Of a stretch of 64,000 bases of DNA, positions 10,534-22,600 are shown piece by piece. The position numbers and the translations under genes were made by a program. The stretch is from the NCBI GenBank assembly GCA_947561715.1, contig OX387199.1:19101001-19165000 (forward strand). Direction: 5' to 3'. Below the pieces are notes generated by a model, which was not told the origin of the DNA, did not search any database, and saw nothing but the letters and a program-made list of their open reading frames with translations. The first letter of the stretch is position 1. The number at the start of each line of letters is the position of its first letter. The stretch is from Ascidia mentula. Its lineage: Eukaryota; Chordata; Ascidiacea; Phlebobranchia; Ascidiidae.

Positions 10534-12936
10534 ATGAAGAAAGATGTCTTGATGTTATTTTTGTTGACAACACTTTGCAGTGCTCACATGTGAGTGTGTG
10601 CCATCTTGAAATCAGTTAACTATGTTTTACATGTTTACAGTTTTGATGCAACAGCAAAACTCATTGATCTTTTTAACTTTTTGTGGGTCAGATTATCCAG
10701 GAAACCCATTTACTAGTGCATGTGTGAAACTACAAGATTAAATATTTATTATGCCATTTCTATCTCTAAGTGTAATATATGTTCTTTTTGGTGAAGAATA
10801 AATCTTCCACCCCATGAGACTTTGAGCCAAACTTCAATGGAAAGAAAATCAATTATCAACGAATTCCAGAAACGTCACGACAAACGTGTATTTGCTTCCA
10901 GCAAGGCCGCTGTTTCCGTGCCTCTTGTAAACTATTATAATGTAACCTCACCAAAACATCCATAAAAACATATCGTAACTTACCAGAATATTCTATATTA
11001 GTTGTTTTACTTGGGAGAAATTGGAATAGGAACCCCTCCACAAATATTTATCGTCCTTTTTGATACTCTAAAGGAATTCGTTTGGGTTCCCTCGGTTAAA
11101 TGTGACACAAACAGGGTTGCATGCTGTGAGTATAACATGGCCGACACGCTTTTGCGTTGTCTGAAAATTGCACATTTTTATTTCAGCCAAGCATCACAAA
11201 TATAATAGTGCTGAGTCTTCAACATATGTTGAAACAGGAAAGAATTACTCGTATGGAGGTTACACAGGAATTTATAGTCAAGATGTGATCTCTGTAAGAC
11301 ACTTGGTAATTTCCTTATCATTGAAGGAAAACCATAATATTTCTTCAGGTTGGGGGTTTGAGTGTGAATCAGACCTTTGTTGAGTTAATTGAAACTCCCG
11401 ATGGTCTTCGATATGATTTGTTTGACGGAATAGTTGGAATGAATTTCCCAGCTTTCAACTATACACCTATGTTCAATCACATGTTTCAAAAGGGGATAGT
11501 GACAAAAAATCAGTTCTCATTCTATCTTAACAAGTAAATTAGTTGTAAAATGGTGCATGTATTATTTAAACAAAAAAGACGCGTTCGTCGCGGTCAGAAA
11601 TCATTTTTCAAAGTTGGTTTTTTGAAACACAATATTTGTCTTGTTATTCGAACCTGCGAAATATTACCTATATCTTTTCCTGTCTGTCCTATTGAACCTA
11701 TCATAATTTAGAGATTTGTCACAACCAGATGGTGGAGAGTTATATCTGGGTGGTGTGAACCCTGCACGATTCACTGGAAAGTTTAACTACCATAAAGTTG
11801 TTGGAAAGGTAACCTATAGTAGTCCATTTGCACATCACTAAAATGTCTGCAATTCAAAATAAACCAACGACAGAATTTTTGTTTGTTACTAATCCCCTTG
11901 GCGCACGCAAGCGGATTTGTAGCACCGTGTCGTTCAATTTGATCATCAATTATGTTGACTTTCAGAATAACTGGCAAATTTCCGTGGATGGTATTAGTGT
12001 TGGAGATAAGGCTGGTACCAAAGCTTGTGTCGGTGGTTGTCTGGCAATGATTGGTTCGGGTTTTAACAATTTTATTGGCCCTACAGATGAAGTTGCGATG
12101 ATGGCCCATGCTGTTGGAGCTATGGAAACCTCCACGAAGGTGATCACGTTAAAAATATTAAAACTTGCTACCTGCGCTTTATGTGTTTATCTAATCTATA
12201 TTGTTCGTTGTAGAATCGATATGAATTGAATTGTGGAGACAAGCATCTAATGCCGAATATTGCATTCACTCTCTCCGGCATCAAATACGTTCTCACACCC
12301 GAGGAGTACGTCGTGACGGTTCGTTCAAACCAGTATATTTTTCGGTTCCTAAGAGAGTTGGTAATTCAATAACAACCCCCGAATCGGCGAAAAAAATGAG
12401 AAATTTAATTCGATTTTTTTTGGACAATATCAATTGGACGTACGAGACTGTTGCAACAACACCGGTTTTTTAAACTTTGATTTACTCTTAAATGTATGAA
12501 GTATACCATTGTTCCAACCCTACATCATAGGTCTGATAAAAGCTGTAATGACTAAATGCTGAACTTCCTGTACCGCCCATCGCCATTGTCTGATTTATGA
12601 GCAATCTTGAAAAATCGATTTCGTCTGCACGGGCATCCTCAGTTGCAATTTGAAACTGCTGATTTGTTTATAACATCGACCGCTAAAATCTGGTGTTTAT
12701 TTTAGCCATTTTTTCTATTGTTAAACTGTGCCTATACGGTATTATTGAGTAAACATTTTATTCCTTTGTAACAGTTTGCGGAGGATTGCTTCTTCGGGTT
12801 TTACGGCAATAACATGATGTCAGAAGATGGTCCATTGTGGATCTTTGGTGTCATGTTTATGAGAAATTACTACACAACTTTCGATATCGCCAACAACCGT
12901 GTTGGATTCGCAACATTGGCGCCGGTTTCAAAGTGA
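10534..12936 (+). CDS. Pepsin/cathepsin-D-like A1 protein, complete copy; probable pseudo-protease
   Basis: Nine exons splice into 375 codons including TGA: 10534-10589, 10827-10941, 11002-11125, 11187-11293, 11349-11533, 11712-11808, 11966-12139, 12214-12318 and 12775-12936. All have GT-AG borders and matching phases. The 374-residue product has a signal peptide (hydrophobic residues 6-15), a short basic propeptide ending VPLVNYYN, and the A1 fold start [13 protein letters not shown]. The first active-site triad is altered: Asp78 remains in FDTL, where Gly of DTG is replaced by Leu. A flap region ([10 protein letters not shown]) and [10 protein letters not shown] follow. The second triad is lost: residue 258, normally Asp, is Gly in AMIGSGFN. 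Length and exon layout are normal for the family. The gene is intact but should lack peptidase activity. It is secreted or lysosomal by signal; its function is unknown. Confidence 0.92.
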
Positions 12937-13824
12937 TGGTTATCAAGCCCAACTTGAGCAGCAATTATTAAAAAGCTGTGTCGTTGATATACACATGAAA
13001 AGAAATATATAATCAAGTGTATTTGTATTACTGCTGGTTTACTGCGTTGTTGTGTTGTTTTTTGCGATACCGATGATGCCTGCAAACACAGGCGAAATAT
13101 ATATGTCGTAGAAACTTTAAACTGACGGACGACTCAGGATTATTTATAATATATTGTAGTAATCCGTTACTGAGTCTCTGTCAGCCATAGAGACCATACA
13201 GGCGATTCCAAGAAATCAAACTCTCATTAATCAAGTGTAAATAATAGATTTCTATTGCAAGTATTTTTTCTGTTTCGCTGATTATGTGATCTGTTTAAAA
13301 ATATACCTAACCAAGAAAAGGTTGAAAAATATGTATTAGTTTTTTGAATGTGGTAAAATGTAGTAATGTAGTAAAATTAGGTGGTGTACGGAAGCCAAAT
13401 CTTAAGGGTTGATTATATAAATATATATATATTTTTTTTTTTGACCACATCGTAATTTGAACCCAGGATATCCTGGGCCTCGGCATGACTAAATCCAAAG
13501 TATAACAGAAGGGAATGCGACATCTGATCTGTGATTTTGATGGGTAAAGGGCAAAGAATCAATGCCTGATATAAAGTAATAGCCAACTAACGGCTAAACC
13601 CTGGTGAACAACATGTTTCAGACAACGCTTAAATTTAACTATGAAACGAATAACGAAACTACTTGTGACTATGGTCGGATGAAAGAAGGATGTTGGGAAA
13701 ACGACGTCACGCATTTTTAATTGTGTGAAGTCTTGCATCAAAATGAAGTGTTTATTTTAGTGTAGAACGTATGGCTGGAGTAATGTGATTGATATACACT
13801 GATTATAACTTATACACCCATGTT
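11649..13824. repeat. Segmental duplication, copy B (partner 1-2128)
   Basis: Counterpart of the block at 1-2128, covering exons six to nine of the complete gene and the following flank. The main difference is an extra stretch of about 80 bases near 13418-13495. The repeat unit at 1421 recurs here at 13070-13147. Confidence 0.85.
13418..13495 (-). mobile_element. Small insertion, possibly a tRNA-derived SINE fragment
   Basis: Relative to copy A of the duplication, this position gains an A/T run followed by a segment reading, on the minus strand, GCCCAGGATATCCTGGGTTC and then AAATTACGA. The GGTTCAAATTA part resembles a tRNA T-arm or RNA polymerase III B box. Absence from the sister copy shows that it arrived after the duplication or was lost there. 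Confidence 0.35.
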
Positions 13825-14409
13825 TTGACAAATCTTTAACCAAGGTGGTATCAAAAATTATTAGTTTTCATTCCAACCCAAAGAGATAGTGTAATTACTT
13901 TAATTGTAGCGGATGAAATAGAAATTACCGGGTTTGCGGTTGGAGCATTGAAAACCCTTCCTCTCAATATTTAAACTGAACCTATTCTTACGATCTCTTA
14001 CGTTGTAGCATAAAGATTGCGAAGATATGCTACAATTGTCAGATATATTATAACATTTGACGAATTTGTTTTTACATTATATTTCGTGGACATTGCAGTG
14101 AATTACATAACTCAAGTAATAAGCAACTGACCGAATCTAACTTAGTTGTGGTGTTTATAACCCTCAGTAAACTTTGTTTCGGAAACGCTGTACAATGATG
14201 CCCGCATTATAATACTACACGACATACCATTTCTTTAACAACCGTGCGAATTTATCAACATTGTCCGCTTAACACAGATCATTTAAGTCATAACGAATTG
14301 TGTTGAAGTCATAACGAATTGTGTTAAAAAGGAAAAAAAAAGGCTGCTGCATGATTAACAGAAGGTTGGCCACTTCTAGACCAGTGCTTAGAACGCATGC
14401 TAACTGTAC
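13825..14409. other. Intergenic spacer, no gene seen
   Basis: AT-rich sequence between the duplicated block and the orphan 5' end. A short direct repeat lies at about 14286-14325 (aagtcataacgaattgtgtt, twice). Nothing coding was recognised. Confidence 0.45.
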
Positions 14410-14919
14410 CAGAAATTTGTAACTTGGAGTTTGCAACTCCTCAAAGCACTTTTGACGCCCGCATTTGGAAAACAGCACAATCAAAACTTTACCGAAAAAT
14501 GCCTCAATCAACAAGCAAATGTTGCAAGAAAATCGTGGTTTGAGATTTCCAGCAGGTTAATACGTTGACGTTTCGGTTGGAACAAAGTGCGTCAAATCAC
14601 TTGGTGCGGTTTGCAGGGCTGTCGTGTTATCAGAATATTAGCACAGTAAATAAAGTTGCAGATGACAAACTTCCCCAAAAACGTTCTGTTGTTGTAAAAG
14701 GCCTCTTCGAAATTGTATAGATGCGAAACTTTACACAATCAACTATTGCGTGACGCCATCTTTCCGGACTCCTATCATGTCTTATTCATTCTACTAAGTT
14801 TCGCTGCTCTTCACTTTTGCGGGGTTGTCGATAGTCAGTTGCTTTCTTATGAAAGTTTCAAACGGTTTTTAACGAGATTGGAAAGATGAAGAAAGAAATC
14901 TTCATTGCAGCAGTTGACT
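14410..14919 (+). pseudogene. Orphan 5' end of a third pepsin-like gene copy
   Basis: Bases 14410-14885 repeat the upstream flank of the complete gene (9840-10533) and lead to ATG at 14886 with MKKEIFIAA, close to the MKKDVLMLF signal-peptide start of that gene. The homology stops inside the first exon: the splice donor and all later exons are missing. It looks like a truncated third tandem copy. Confidence 0.55.
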
Positions 14920-16674
14920 ATGGCACCGCGCCCCCTTTGCACTCGCACAAAAGCACACAGATTTCCACTTCGTCGTACTTGTAGCATCACTTAAGCATTC
15001 ATAGTACCTCACCCACTCACCTACTCACCCACTCAATCACTTTAAATCTTTATAATCCTGTCTTCAATTGCTGTATGTATCGAAAATATATCAGTGATAT
15101 GTCCGGGGTCGTAAGCCTGACCGACACCAAAAATGTCTTGTAGTCTTGTTTGGTGTGCATAAAAACATTTTTGATATCATACTGCGATTTGTCACAAATG
15201 CTCATGCCATTGCATGAAACATTACTGCACTTTGTTACTGCCTTAGGATACAAAAAAGCTTTTAGCAAACTGATATATTTTTCCCTTACCTGTGTGGCAA
15301 CATGTGCAAACACTGCCGCTCTCGGCCGTTGGAAAGCAATTAGGTAGCTTATAATCGCAGACAACCTCATATCAATAGTCACAATAAATTCGACCTATTT
15401 TGTAACCAAGCAACGATACCAGGGCTCTTTGCTTCGATGGTTGCGCATATAAAAACTCCACCCATAAGCTACATTCCGTCAAGTGGCCAAGTAAGGGGTT
15501 GTGCAAAATAAAACTTTTAATCACACTATGAAGGAATCTACATCATATTGTTCGAAAGTTTCTGCACAAATTAATTTACCGCGGCATTACACGCGTTTAA
15601 TTGGAGAACTGCTATCTAAACCAATGCATTTTCCGCCAATTTTTACCTGCAGCATTGTGACGTCATACTCATTGATGACGCATAGTTGCAACCACGAATT
15701 TGAATTTGCGTGTCTCAACTAAATGCACGAATCTCGCAAAGATGTCATTTGAAGAAAGAGTTGCGTCAATCCGGTTTGTATTATTCGAAGAAACAAAATT
15801 TTGTGATTGCTTTTTGCCCTAGTACGAACGACGCACCATGGCTTTGGTCAGGAATTACAATTTTCAAAAAAAGTTTTTTAATCAAGTTCTTGAAAAATAT
15901 ATCCCACGCTTCCACTTGTTTTCTACTAATGTACAACTCATTTTGCATGTTGAGACAGAGTGTGATATTTATTTAAAAAAACAAATAGAAAAACACAAAT
16001 AAACAAAACAGGTGGTGAAAAAGTAATAGTTATGTACAAAAATTAATGTAAAACTATTGATCGTTTTTTATTTTTTTGCTGTATGTGATCTACATTTAGG
16101 TTTTGTTTTACTATTTCATGATTGAATATGCCTAAAAACTGGCACAAATATGCAATATTTGTGGAAGTGCAGTAACAGCAATCAGCATCACGTTGATGTT
16201 GTCAGAAACAGAAATTCTGTAAAGAGGTTTGGTAGATAAAACATAGGTTTTCAAAACTGTCAAGAGATTGTATTACCTTATATACTTGTCCAGCTTTAAT
16301 TACCTGTCTATTCTGAAAAACATTAAGAGTATTTGTAAAACATGGTGTACTCCAAAAGTAGTTGATTTGTGCTTTTAGGAATACACACATACACACTTTC
16401 CTTAACATTGGCAGTATACTGTTTTTATTTTTTCAGTTACATGTTTTTATAATTACTGTTGAAAAGTAACAAAACTGTGTTGTATGTAATATTTTATCTA
16501 TGATCAAGACAATACCATCAGCCTTTTAAGAATATTCAATAATTTAAGATATTGGCATGGTTGTTACAAAAAAATGTTAGTGATTCCCTTGTGCGTATCC
16601 CATCACAAAGCAGCATGCTTATTGTCTTTTCTGGGATATAGGCGGACGGCTACTCTGGATACTTATGACACTTT
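14920..16674. other. Intergenic region downstream of both flanking genes
   Basis: The region begins with a C-rich stretch of degenerate cactcaccc repeats at about 15005-15035. A CRE-like octamer TGACGTCA lies at 15658-15665. A minus-strand frame at 15382-15300 ending at a GTAAGG donor could be an exon but has no partner. TTTATT motifs near 16066 and 16423 could be minus-strand polyadenylation signals for the ShKT gene. No gene was recognised. Confidence 0.4.
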
Positions 16675-19600
16675 TTACTTACCTTCACATACTCCACAGC
16701 TTTTCCTGCAATTTGCTTTGAAAGCCTTAAACCTGTTGCACAAATTGCTGTTTCTCACACGGCCACAAGTGGATGGGAACTTGTCCTCACACACTCCACT
16801 ATCTGTAAGTTTGCAGTTTTGTTTAAATTGTAAATAAATGCACATGCAGTTTAACTTATACCTGTGGTTGTGGTGGCAGTTGTTGTGGGAGCAGTTGTTG
16901 TGGGAGCAGCTGTTGTTGTTGTAGCTGTTTTCAAAAATGAATGTTTTTATAAAATGTTATAAATGTATGCTCTACTACACATGCATAGACATACAAACAG
17001 GTTATGTATGTAGGATATTTGTGTTTGTTGGAAAATAAGATGTGAACCCATGTAAAATTTGGCAATCTACGGTCTTTAAAAAATATGACATTACACCAGG
17101 GAATATCACAAGAAGTGATGCCTAAATAAGCACAGTGATTCACAGGGATTAAATGCTTCACATACAAGGAAAATGTACATACACTTTCTCATGCCATTTC
17201 CTTTGGACTAGCCAAATAACTAAATTTAAAGGATCCGTCATAAGCATTTTTTTTTTGATTTGACTGTGTTATGATAAAGTGTATGCAGAGTACATACATC
17301 TATGAAGTGATATGATTAAAAATATAATTCAGCTAAATGATAGTTTTGCCTACATACCCAAGAGCGTGGCTTGCAAATTTAATACAAATTGTACACAGCT
17401 TGCTTTAACAAAGCCTGTTTACCCAAATATGCTGCACGGATGTCACAGGAGTTGCATGATACTGCACAATTGATTTGTAGTCTGAATTGCTCAATGCAAT
17501 AATCTGTGTTTTGAAATCTCCGACACAGATTTGAAATATCCTGGCAGCCTGTACAAATTTATGAATACAAAACTTTAACTTTTGACTTGAATGAATGTAA
17601 TCATTTGATGTAACAAAATGGTTGGTAATTAACTTTTAAGGTTAACTTTTGTTATTACAAAACTCACCATCTGGTTGTTTTGTTGTTGGTATCAAAGTGG
17701 TCAAAATGGTAACAACTTCACTGGTTGTTATGGTTTGTTTTTGAGTTGTTGTTGGTTCCATGGTTGTTGTAGTTAGTGCCATGATTGTTGTAGTTGGTGC
17801 CATGGTTGTTGTAGTTGGTGCCATTGTTGTTGTAGTTGATGCCATGGTAGTTGTAGTTGGTGCCATGGTAGTTGTAGTTGGTGTCATGGTAGTTGTGGTT
17901 GGTGCCATGGTAGTTGTGGTTGGTGCCATGTTTGTTGGTAATATGGTGGTGGTCTGTTTTGTTGTTGCCAAAATTGTAATGTCAAAGTCCCGTGGAAGTC
18001 TGTTGATAGCACAACAATTTCTGGGCCTTGCTTGGCAAAAGGTTTATTTTTGCTTGATTTTAATTAGACAAGAGAATTGCATGATGCAATACATTGACAA
18101 AACCCCATTATTGGACAAAATTAATGCTTATTGTTACAACATCATACTTACATTCCTTCTTGGCAAAAATTGCATGTGAGGGAACATGTTTTCATCAGAA
18201 GTGTTTTGTAATTATCATCACTACAGAATTGCGATAATTGATCACATTGTCCATATGTATCGCCACATACTAAACAGTAAAAGTGTTAAAATGTTTAATA
18301 AGATTCTGTTTAAAATGTTGATATTGGTTAACATTAGAAAAATAGTTCATTACAACTGACCTGTTTGCTGTGGAGTAGATGGAAGAGACGGTGCACTTCT
18401 ACTAACACCTGCACTGGAGTAAACTCTAGCCACATAGTGAGAGCCTGGCTCCAAACCTCTCATGACATATTCATATTGTTGCTGAACAAAGTCGATGTCG
18501 TATGTGGTGTTCATATTTTGCCCAGATTTTAGATTGTGCAAATTGATCATAAACTTTGTTGCTACATATGGTTCTTGTGGCATGTTCCACGTAATTCTTA
18601 ATGTTGTGACATTATTGGGATTGTTGTGGTACATCATCACATTGGAAGGAATTGGTGGTGCTGTAAAATGAAAAAAAACGTCTAATGAAAAAAAAACGAA
18701 CACTTCTTTGCTTGTTTAATATATTTTTTAAATATACTTTAAGTGACTCTTTGTTGTTTAAACATGAACCTATGCTGTTTACCTTTTCCAACAAATGCAT
18801 TGTAAATAACTAGATAATTATAATATGCAATAACAACATAGTTTGCTTTTTATTTTTATATATCATTATTCAATTATTCAATATTTTTTTGATAAACGTA
18901 CGTAAATGAACTGGATCAGAAGGAAGTGAAGTTTTTGTATCCAATGAACCCCTCTTGGCAATTACAACTACTGTGTATGTTACTCCAGGAATTAAACCAG
19001 AAACCTTAATTACAACTGCTGTTGTGTAATCACTGTTTGTGACCACAACGTCAATGGTCACGGGTGACCCCATGTAATCTTGAGGTGTCAGGACCACTTG
19101 AAACAATGTTGTTGTATCACCCTGTGGCATTTCCCATGTAACTGTAATTGTGATTGGTGCATTGGAGTTCACAGAAATTTGGACATTAGTAGGTTTTCCC
19201 ACCGTGCCTGGCAAAAGCATATTTCATTTTGATTATTTTTACTTTCGATTAGACTTGACTTTTTTTTTACCTTGACTTGGTTTTTTGCACCTTCCACAGG
19301 TGTCATTGCAGAATGTTGTAATATGGTTGTATGAAGGATCTTGGCAGTGGATTGCCAACTCATGACAGTTAGAAAGCTTGTCAACACACTCTTGTGCTTA
19401 CAATCAAAATTAAACTATTTTAAAACTTTTTTCAAAGTATATGTTCTTTCATTATACAAAGCACACTAAGTGAGTTTTTGTCAATCAATTGTCAATGTTA
19501 GTGAGTACATGGAAAAAGAACATGTCTCATTTAATTTGGGTTATTAGTTAGTTTAAACTAAACAGAAGTAATCTTTGTTATTGGTACAATCATGCCTAGG

Positions 19601-22600
19601 AACATGACCAAGTTTACTGTAACAAAGCAAATGCATATTTTAGCTAAAACGGATAATCACTGTTTGTACAGTAGATTATTATAAAATTTATTTCAACAAA
19701 TTTATACAGCATATGATGTTAATATTACTTGGCAGTTTTGTTTCTAAAATCAATTGTTGCCACCACATGCTACAACTTCAATAAACTAGTTACCAGTTGA
19801 AAGCCTTCCTTCATTGGAATCTGGTCTAAAATAAAAATGTGTTTTTAGAGCAGTAAATGTACATCTATATCTTGTACTTTATTGTTAAACACAACAATCT
19901 TCTTTTTAAGGTCCAATGTCAAGTTATGTTAAGTTGTTTGCAACGAACTTACCAATTAGCAAGTTGGTAATCAATATACACGTGACAAAGCAAAGATAAT
20001 CTCACAAAGAAAATGTTTATTTCTCCAGAAATCAATTTGGAAAATTAAAAAAAAAATGTGTCATGATTTATTAGTATAGGAAAATTAAAGAAATGATAGA
20101 TGATGTTTTTTGCAAAGCAGTTTTAGAAAGCATGCCTAGTAAAGTTGAACAAGGAAAAAATTGGCAAGCAGAGGTAAAAGAATTGAAAATTTATTGTCTG
20201 ACACTGAATCAATGTAAAATGTGCAAAGCAAATGCTAGAAAACACTTTATTCAATGACATGCAAAATCTGAAAAGGTTATATACAAGTAACAGCAAGAGA
20301 AGAAGTTTTCATTTGCAATGGTGTTGACTGATCAAGTTCATGCAGAAATACAGTGGCAGCGGAGGCAAGCGTTCCATATTATTGCTGCCATGCATGATGT
20401 ATGCATTGGCATTTATTTTCCTTGTCCAGTAAAAATGCATTACGCTTTCGTGTGTGCAAGATTTACCTGCAGCTGTTACAACTTTTTTTACATCCTGCCA
20501 TTATTGTGGAATAGGCAGGATCTTGGCAGAGGGTTGTTATATCTTTGCAGTAAGTGTGCACATCAAAACAATCTGCAAACAAAATTAAAAAAAAAATAAT
20601 TGTGGTTGAGTTATCTAATCATTTTCACAATTTGACCAAAACTATGCCAAAAAAACACGAATTTGATTTTTTGCCTTGTCTATTTAGTAATTTTTGTTGA
20701 TCAATGATAAGACCTTATAGCCCGAAACAGTGGCCATCTGTATGCAGCTTACAAAATTTTTGTTTACTTCAAAAACTGGTCATATTTTCTGAAATTTTTA
20801 AAACTCGAATAAACTGTTGGAACAACCACTTTCGACCTTTCAATAAATAAATTATTTGTGGCTCACCGGTTTGTGGAATAGTGCTTGGTGTGGTTGTAGC
20901 GGTTGTTGTAGTTGGTGCTGTTGTAGTTGGTGCTGTTGTAGTGGTTGTTGCAGTGGTTGTTGTAATAGTTGTTGTTGGAATTGTAGCTGTGGTGGTCCCT
21001 GTAAAAATTGGACAGCTGTGAGCATAACTCTTTCTTGAATGTATTAAAATAAATACAACCCAATATTTTTAATATTACAGTTGGCACTCTAAATAAAAAA
21101 GTTGTATTTTTAAATTTGAAAAATATGCAGTTGTTAAATTTAAAAGTGTTTTTGTCAAAACACAGGGTGTCCCAAAAGTCAGTACAGGAAAAGATGACAT
21201 TGACAGTTTGTATGCAAGACATTTATACTTGATGTCTTCAGGTTTGGTGAAAAAAATACTTTGTTAAAAACATGTATGATTGTTCGAAATATATTGAAGA
21301 ACCACTTCTGGGACACCTTGTGCTGACCGTGTGAGTGAATCGACAATCTTCACAAACACATACTTGTGGTAGGAACAACGGTTGTTGTTGGTCTACACAC
21401 TCCACAAGTTTCCTTGCACAAGCTTGCAAGTGTCACGTTTTCCACAAGGGAACTGCATGATGCAATTGATATCGCTTGCTGGCAAATTTGCCTGCCCAGT
21501 CCATCCTTGCACTCTGGCTGTGCTGTTGCAAACAACATCTTATTTCACTACTTTTACTTGTGTACAGTTGTGATATTCATACCAGTCTTAGGAATTAAAC
21601 CAGTGGTTAGTTTTTTAAAACTTGTTGTGTTATTTAGTACAGGTCAGTGGTCGGATTCAGCTGGTTCGCGAGAAACTGGTTACTGGATCTTGGAATTTAA
21701 TAAACTATGCGAACCGGTTGTTAACAACTGTATGTGCAGGCCTATGTTTTATGCTTCTAGCTAGAAAACCAGATGCTAAGATATTTGAATCCCACCACTG
21801 GTATAGGTCTTGTTGTTAGGACACAAATTGTCAACATTGATATGAAAATTTAAATACATCTAAGCTTAATATTTGTGTTATTGAAATTATTGCACTGTTT
21901 TTTAGTAGTACACTTGATATTGTTCTAAAGACTACATTTTAAATGGTATTGTTGGGAAAAGAGATGTCTAGTTTTCTGTTATTGTAGGCCTATAACACAA
22001 ATAAGTAGGCCTATGTATGTAATGTAAACAACATTAACAATTTCTGTGCCATGAGAAAATGTTTATCTACAACACCAACAAATACGCTGCAGTAAATTAA
22101 AAATATACCAGGTTAACTAACAATAAATTTGCTTCAACCTGTTGTAGTTGGCACTGGTGTCGTCGTTGTGGTCGTTGTAGTCGTGGTGGTAGTGGGAGTG
22201 GTTGTAGGTAAGTAGGCCAGATATATGGCAGGAATCGGCATCGCGCAAAAGTTGCATGTTCGTCGGCAGTACAGGTAGAGATCGTTGAATCTGCTCTGAT
22301 CGTTGCAAAGTTGTCGGATTCTGGGGCAGGTGGGATACTCGTCGATGCAAGCGGCTGTAAATGATTAAGTCAAGAGATTTGATTGAACGGATTGCGTTGA
22401 GTTAACACTTTGTCTTTATCACAAAAGTGACGTTTTTTCACGAAAATTACATCAAATGTCATTTGGTTTGCGATTAAAATCAATAAATTCCTACTGGGTT
22501 CTTACTGATAGGATATGTTAACACGGGAAGGCTTGCGGTGGTCGGCGCAGCAGTTGTAGTTGCTGTGACAATGTTTGTTTGGTCGCATGCATTGCAAGCT

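Noticed and set aside
15300-15382. Minus-strand frame starting MRLSAIISYLIAF and ending at a GTAAGG donor
   Set aside because: A possible signal exon, but no acceptor-bearing partner exon or family match was found within 15 kb.
17760-18179. Plus-strand frame rich in Val and Gly
   Set aside because: It is the antisense shadow of the Thr-rich minisatellite exon of the minus-strand gene.
20856-21038. Plus-strand Cys/Trp-rich frame resembling a small cysteine-rich peptide
   Set aside because: It is the reverse reading of the Thr-rich exon 20998-20867, whose ACA/ACC codons give TGT/GGT on the other strand.
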